From: Oscillospiraceae bacterium
GTDB lineage: Bacteria; Bacillota; Clostridia; Oscillospirales; Oscillospiraceae
Direction: 5' to 3'
DNA: 64,000 nt
NCBI GenBank assembly: GCA_015067885.1
Contig: SVLO01000004.1
Location: 1-64,000 of the forward strand
Shown: positions 60,076-64,000 of the stretch, piece after piece
Position numbering within the stretch: the stretch's first letter is position 1
How the letters are laid out: each line of letters starts with the position of its first letter
Translations under genes and position numbers: made by a program
Notes under the pieces: model-generated
What the model was told of the DNA's origin: nothing
The model's database searches: none
What the model saw: only the letters and a program-made list of their open reading frames with translations

Positions 60076-62037
60076 TCAGAAGTCCAAATTGACTGCGTAC
60101 TGGGCGTTTTTCTCGATCCACTGCTTGCGGGGTTCCACCTCTTCACCCATCAAAATGGTGAAGATCTGGTCGGCCTTTACCGCATCGTCCAGGGTGATGC
60201 GGCGCAGGGTACGCTGCTCGGGGTCCATAGTGGTCTCCCACAGCTCGTGGGCATCCATCTCGCCCAGGCCCTTGAAGCGGTTGATGACCACCTTGGCGTT
60301 GGGGTTATCCTCCCGCATTTCGGCGGAGATCTGGTCCCGCTGCTCGTCGGAGTAGGCCACGCGCACGTTCTTGCCCCGGGTCAGCTTGTACAGGGGGGGT
60401 ACGGCGGAATAGACGTAGCCGTTTTCGATTAGGGGCCGCATATAGCGGAAGAAGAAGGTCAGCAGCAGGGTGCGGATATGGGCGCCGTCCACGTCGGCAT
60501 CGGACATGATGACGATCTTGTGGTAGCGCAGCTTTTCGATGTTGAATTCCTCCCCGATACCGGCGCCCAGGGCCACGATGAGGGGGGAGAGCTTATCGTT
60601 GCCGTACACCTTGTCCACACGGGCCTTTTCCACGTTGAGCATCTTGCCCCACATGGCCAAAATAGCCTGGAACCGGGAGTCCCGACCCTGAATGGCGGAG
60701 CCGGCAGCGGAGTCGCCCTCGACGATGTACAGCTCGCACAGGGAGGGGTCTCGCTCGTTGCAGTCCTGCAGCTTATCGGGCATTTGGCCGGACTCCAGGC
60801 CGTTCTTGCGCCGGACGTTCTCACGGGCCTTGCGGGCCGCCTCCCGGGCGCGGGAGGCCATAAGGGCCTTTTCCAAAATGGCCTTGCCCACCTGGGGATT
60901 TTCCTCCAGGTAGACGTCCAGCTTTTCGCTGACTACGTTGTTGACCAGAGTGCGGATCTCCGCGTTGCCCAGCTTGGCCTTGGTCTGACCCTCGAACTGA
61001 GCCTCGGTCAGCTTGACGGAGATAACGCAGGTCAGGCCCTCGCGGCAGTCCTCGCCGGAGAGCTTGTCGTCCTCCTTCAAAATCTTCATGCGGCGGCCAT
61101 AGTTGGTCAGGGCGGTGGTCAGGGCGCGGCGGAACCCCTCCTCATGCATACCGCCCTCGGGGGTGCGCACGTTGTTGGCGAAGGACACCATGTTCTCCTG
61201 ATAGCCGTCGTTGTACTGCATGGCGATCTCTGCCATGGAGTCCTCCCTGGCACCGGAAACGTAGATGACCTCGTCATGGACGGCGGCCTTATTGCTGTTG
61301 AGCCAGGTAACGTACTCTCGGATACCGCCCTCGTAACACATGGAGTGGCAGCGGTCCTCCTCCGGCTTGTCGGCGCTTGCCGCCCGGGCATCGGTAATGG
61401 AGATTCGCAGGCCGGCGTTCAAAAACGCCTGCTGCTGCATACGGGTGTGGAGGGTCTCGTAGTTATACTCGGTGGTATCGAACATCTCCGGGTCGGGCTT
61501 GAAGGTCACGATGGTACCGGAGCGGTCGGTGTCCCCGACGATGGTCATTTCCTGCGTAATATGGCCCCGGGCAAACTTCATCTGATGAATTTTGCCGTTT
61601 TTGTGTACCTGCACCTCCAGCCACTCGGACAGGGCGTTGACCACGGAGGCACCCACGCCGTGCAGACCGCCGGACACCTTGTAGCCGCCGCCGCCGAACT
61701 TGCCGCCGGCGTGGAGAATGGTGAAGACGACCTCCAGTGCGGGCTTGCCGGTCTGGGGCTGGATGTCAACGGGGATACCGCGGCCGTTGTCGGTGACGGT
61801 GATGGAGTTCCCCTCGTTGATGGTGACGGTGATCTCGTCACAGTAGCCGGCCAGGGCCTCGTCGATGGAGTTGTCCACAATTTCATACACCAGGTGGTGC
61901 AGACCGGACTCACTGGTGGATCCGATATACATACCCGGGCGCTTGCGGACTGCCTCCAATCCCTCCAGCACCTGGATCTCGGAGCCGCCGTATTCGTGTT
62001 CTACCTGTGTGGAGTTCAGTTCCAGTTCTTCAGACAT
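60076..62037 (-). CDS. gyrB: DNA gyrase subunit B
   Basis: IQVLEGLEAVRKRPGMYIGSTSESGLHHLVYEIVDNSIDEALAGYC. Confidence 0.97.
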   Translation of the reverse strand: MSEELELNSTQVEHEYGGSEIQVLEGLEAVRKRPGMYIGSTSESGLHHLVYEIVDNSIDEALAGYCDEITVTINEGNSITVTDNGRGIPVDIQPQTGKPALEVVFTILHAGGKFGGGGYKVSGGLHGVGASVVNALSEWLEVQVHKNGKIHQMKFARGHITQEMTIVGDTDRSGTIVTFKPDPEMFDTTEYNYETLHTRMQQQAFLNAGLRISITDARAASADKPEEDRCHSMCYEGGIREYVTWLNSNKAAVHDEVIYVSGAREDSMAEIAMQYNDGYQENMVSFANNVRTPEGGMHEEGFRRALTTALTNYGRRMKILKEDDKLSGEDCREGLTCVISVKLTEAQFEGQTKAKLGNAEIRTLVNNVVSEKLDVYLEENPQVGKAILEKALMASRAREAARKARENVRRKNGLESGQMPDKLQDCNERDPSLCELYIVEGDSAAGSAIQGRDSRFQAILAMWGKMLNVEKARVDKVYGNDKLSPLIVALGAGIGEEFNIEKLRYHKIVIMSDADVDGAHIRTLLLTFFFRYMRPLIENGYVYSAVPPLYKLTRGKNVRVAYSDEQRDQISAEMREDNPNAKVVINRFKGLGEMDAHELWETTMDPEQRTLRRITLDDAVKADQIFTILMGEEVEPRKQWIEKNAQYAVNLDF

Positions 62038-62083
62038 AGTTTACCTCCGCTGTTTCGCTATGCGATGTACTTAAAATAAACAC

Positions 62084-62353
62084 TTAATCTAACTCAAATG
62101 TACCGCGCTCCGCCCGGCCCTGCAGGGCGGCGGAGGACAATTGGGTGACGTAGACCTGCCAGTTTTCACTGCCATTGTCGGTGACCACGAAGGACCGGGG
62201 CAGGTCGTCACACAGCCAAATGACCCGGCCCTCCTCCTGGGCAAGCTCCAAAAACTCCCGGGTTTTGAAGGCCCAACTGGCATTGTCCATATCAAATATC
62301 CCCACCACGTCCCGGTAGGGGACCACGGTGGATTGACCGAGATGCAAATACAT
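62084..62353 (-). CDS. remB: DUF370/RemB-like extracellular matrix regulator
   Basis: MYLHLGQSTVVPYRDVVGIFDMDNASWAFKTREFL; located between gyrB and recF. Confidence 0.85.
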   Translation of the reverse strand: MYLHLGQSTVVPYRDVVGIFDMDNASWAFKTREFLELAQEEGRVIWLCDDLPRSFVVTDNGSENWQVYVTQLSSAALQGRAERGTFELD

Positions 62354-62367
62354 AAAAAACTCCTTTT

Positions 62368-62562
62368 GGCTTCCCCTCGGAGGCTGCACAGCCGTTAGCG
62401 ACTATGTCGCTTTACGGATGTGGCGTACCCCTTGCGGGCAGAAGCTGTCAGCCATAGGCTGACTGATGAGGGGGCGACTTCCTGAGCGTCTTACCTACCC
62501 TGCCCCCTCATCCGTCATTTGCTTGGCAAATGCCACCTTCCCCCCAAGGGGAAGGCTATTAA
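62368..62562. repeat. Family A repeat interrupted by family C (about 62381-62440)
   Basis: GGCTTCCCCTCGG[insert]GAAGCTGTCAGCCATAGGCTGACTGATGAGGGGGCGAC ... CCCCCTCATCCGTCATTTGCTTGGCAAATGCCACCTTCCCC. Confidence 0.7.
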
Positions 62563-63662
62563 ACCAGCTTGCCGTCCCTGATGTGGAAGGCCTTTCCGCC
62601 CTCCAACCCCTCCAGCTTTTCCTCCTCGCAGCAGGTGATGAACACCTGTCCGCCCTGAATGCGGTTGAGGACGAAGGCCTGGCGCCTGGGGTCCAGCTCA
62701 CTTAATACGTCGTCCAGCAGCAGCACCGGCCACTCACCGGTCTCCTCCTGCACGATCTCACGCTGGGCCAGCTTCAAAGACAGGGCGGCAGTGCGGGTCT
62801 GACCCTGGGAGCCGTAGGTTTTGGCCGACAGGTCGTTGAGCGTGACCTGCACATCATCCTTGTGGGGGCCGGTCAGGCACTGGCGGCTGTCCAGCTCCGC
62901 CTGACGGTGGCTCTCCTGATGGTCCAGCAGCTGGGGCAGGATGACTTTCGGCTGAGCCATGGGGTCGGCAACGGTGGACACTGTTTCGTACTGCAGGCCC
63001 AACTGTTCCCGTCCGCCGGAGAAGTCGGCGTGGATGGCGGGGGCGTGTTCCATGAGCCGGCGGATATAGTGGGCGCGATAGTGGATCAGCATGGCCCCGG
63101 TCTGCGCCATACGCAGATTAAAGTCGTCCAGGGTGGCCAGCAGGGACGGATTTTCCGGCCAGTCCCGCAAAATGCGGGTCTTATGCTCGTACAGGCGGTT
63201 GTACTCCGCCAGGGCCTGGGCATAGGCGGGCCGCAGCTGGCAGATGGCGGTGTCCAAAAAACGGCGGCGGGCGGCGCCACCCTCCCGGATGAGGTACAGA
63301 TCCTCCGGGCAGAACAGCACGCTGGTCACGATACCCGCCAGTTCCCCGGCGGTTTTCAGCCGGACGCCGTTGGAATAGAGCTGCCGGGCCTTTCCCCGGG
63401 ACAGCCGTGCCTCCAGGGTAAAGGTGCGCTGCCGGGCGGACACGTCGGCCTTGATGAAGGCGTCGTCCACCCCCAGCATGATCATTTCCTTATCGAACCG
63501 GGCGCGATGGGACCGGGCGGTGGACAGATAGGCCAGGGCCTCCAGCAAATTGGTCTTTCCCTGGGCGTTTTCGCCGTAAATCAGGTTCACTCTGGGGTCA
63601 AATTCCGCCTGCAGATGGGGATAGTTGCGGAAAAAATCCAGCTCCAGTTTCTGAACGATCAT
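62559..63662 (-). CDS. recF: DNA replication/repair protein RecF
   Basis: [48 protein letters not shown]. Confidence 0.96.
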   Translation of the reverse strand: MIVQKLELDFFRNYPHLQAEFDPRVNLIYGENAQGKTNLLEALAYLSTARSHRARFDKEMIMLGVDDAFIKADVSARQRTFTLEARLSRGKARQLYSNGVRLKTAGELAGIVTSVLFCPEDLYLIREGGAARRRFLDTAICQLRPAYAQALAEYNRLYEHKTRILRDWPENPSLLATLDDFNLRMAQTGAMLIHYRAHYIRRLMEHAPAIHADFSGGREQLGLQYETVSTVADPMAQPKVILPQLLDHQESHRQAELDSRQCLTGPHKDDVQVTLNDLSAKTYGSQGQTRTAALSLKLAQREIVQEETGEWPVLLLDDVLSELDPRRQAFVLNRIQGGQVFITCCEEEKLEGLEGGKAFHIRDGKLV

Positions 63663-63874
63663 TCCACGACCAACTCCAGCTCGTTATCGATGGCGCAGCG
63701 GTCACCGGGACGCATTTTCTTTCCCCGCATGGTACAGGTCTCGCCGTTGACTGTGACCCGGCCCTCCTGAATGATGAGCTTGGCGTCGCCGCCGGTCTCC
63801 ACAGCGCCGGCAAACTTCAGCAAGTCCTGTAACTTGATAAATTCAGTGTGAATTTGAATGTTATGAGAGTCCAT
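63659..63874 (-). CDS. yaaA: S4-domain RNA-binding protein YaaA
   Basis: [46 protein letters not shown]; overlaps recF start. Confidence 0.9.
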   Translation of the reverse strand: MDSHNIQIHTEFIKLQDLLKFAGAVETGGDAKLIIQEGRVTVNGETCTMRGKKMRPGDRCAIDNELELVVE

Positions 63875-64000
63875 AAAAAGCCTCCGGCTAAGATATGAGA
63901 TATGAGTTATAAGATATGAGACAGATAAGAATGAGAGAATCTGGAGTTATCTCATATCCAGCTGAAAGCCGATCAATTGGCTTTCAAGCGCACGGGCAGA

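Noticed and set aside
63875-64000. 3' end of dnaN
   Set aside because: Expected by synteny, but the visible reverse-strand residues are too few and do not clearly match a DnaN C-terminus.

Overview
The window is a chromosomal segment of a high-GC, spore-forming Clostridia-type Firmicute. gpr, RelA, SepF, DivIVA, a T-box-controlled ileS and a recF-remB-gyrB-gyrA block support this, and they place the right end near oriC. Most of the window is ordinary housekeeping: rpsT, gpr, lepA, mgtE, typA, mnmG, adhE, recJ, relA, dtd, hemZ, dapF, murE, miaB, mutS, mutL, miaA, hfq, yggS, sepF, divIVA, ileS, lspA, rluD, pnp, rpsO, rnhA, gyrA, gyrB, remB, recF, yaaA. The unusual material is mostly in the intergenic regions. 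(1) There are at least four dispersed structured repeat families, some nested in each other and some with compensatory hairpin changes. (2) Three small nuclease genes (PD-(D/E)XK, DUF559, GIY-YIG) each abut these repeats. The GIY-YIG gene lies between gyrB and gyrA, bracketed by identical 48-bp direct repeats. The DUF559 gene is bracketed by inverted copies of another family. This repeat/nuclease association is my best candidate for an undescribed system. (3) The 5' end of lepA is duplicated 240 bp apart, with only synonymous differences and then an identical 29-bp core, which looks like att sites of an element that replaced the lepA start. (4) mgtE has a 5' leader with a candidate leader peptide and an intrinsic terminator, and I saw no obvious M-box. 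(5) pnp has a long stem-loop leader, rnhA has an in-frame transmembrane N-terminal extension, adhE has a Rex operator, and there are two divergent RHH/small-protein pairs. I recognised no rRNA, tRNA or CRISPR array. All assignments come from reading the sequence; no searches were run.
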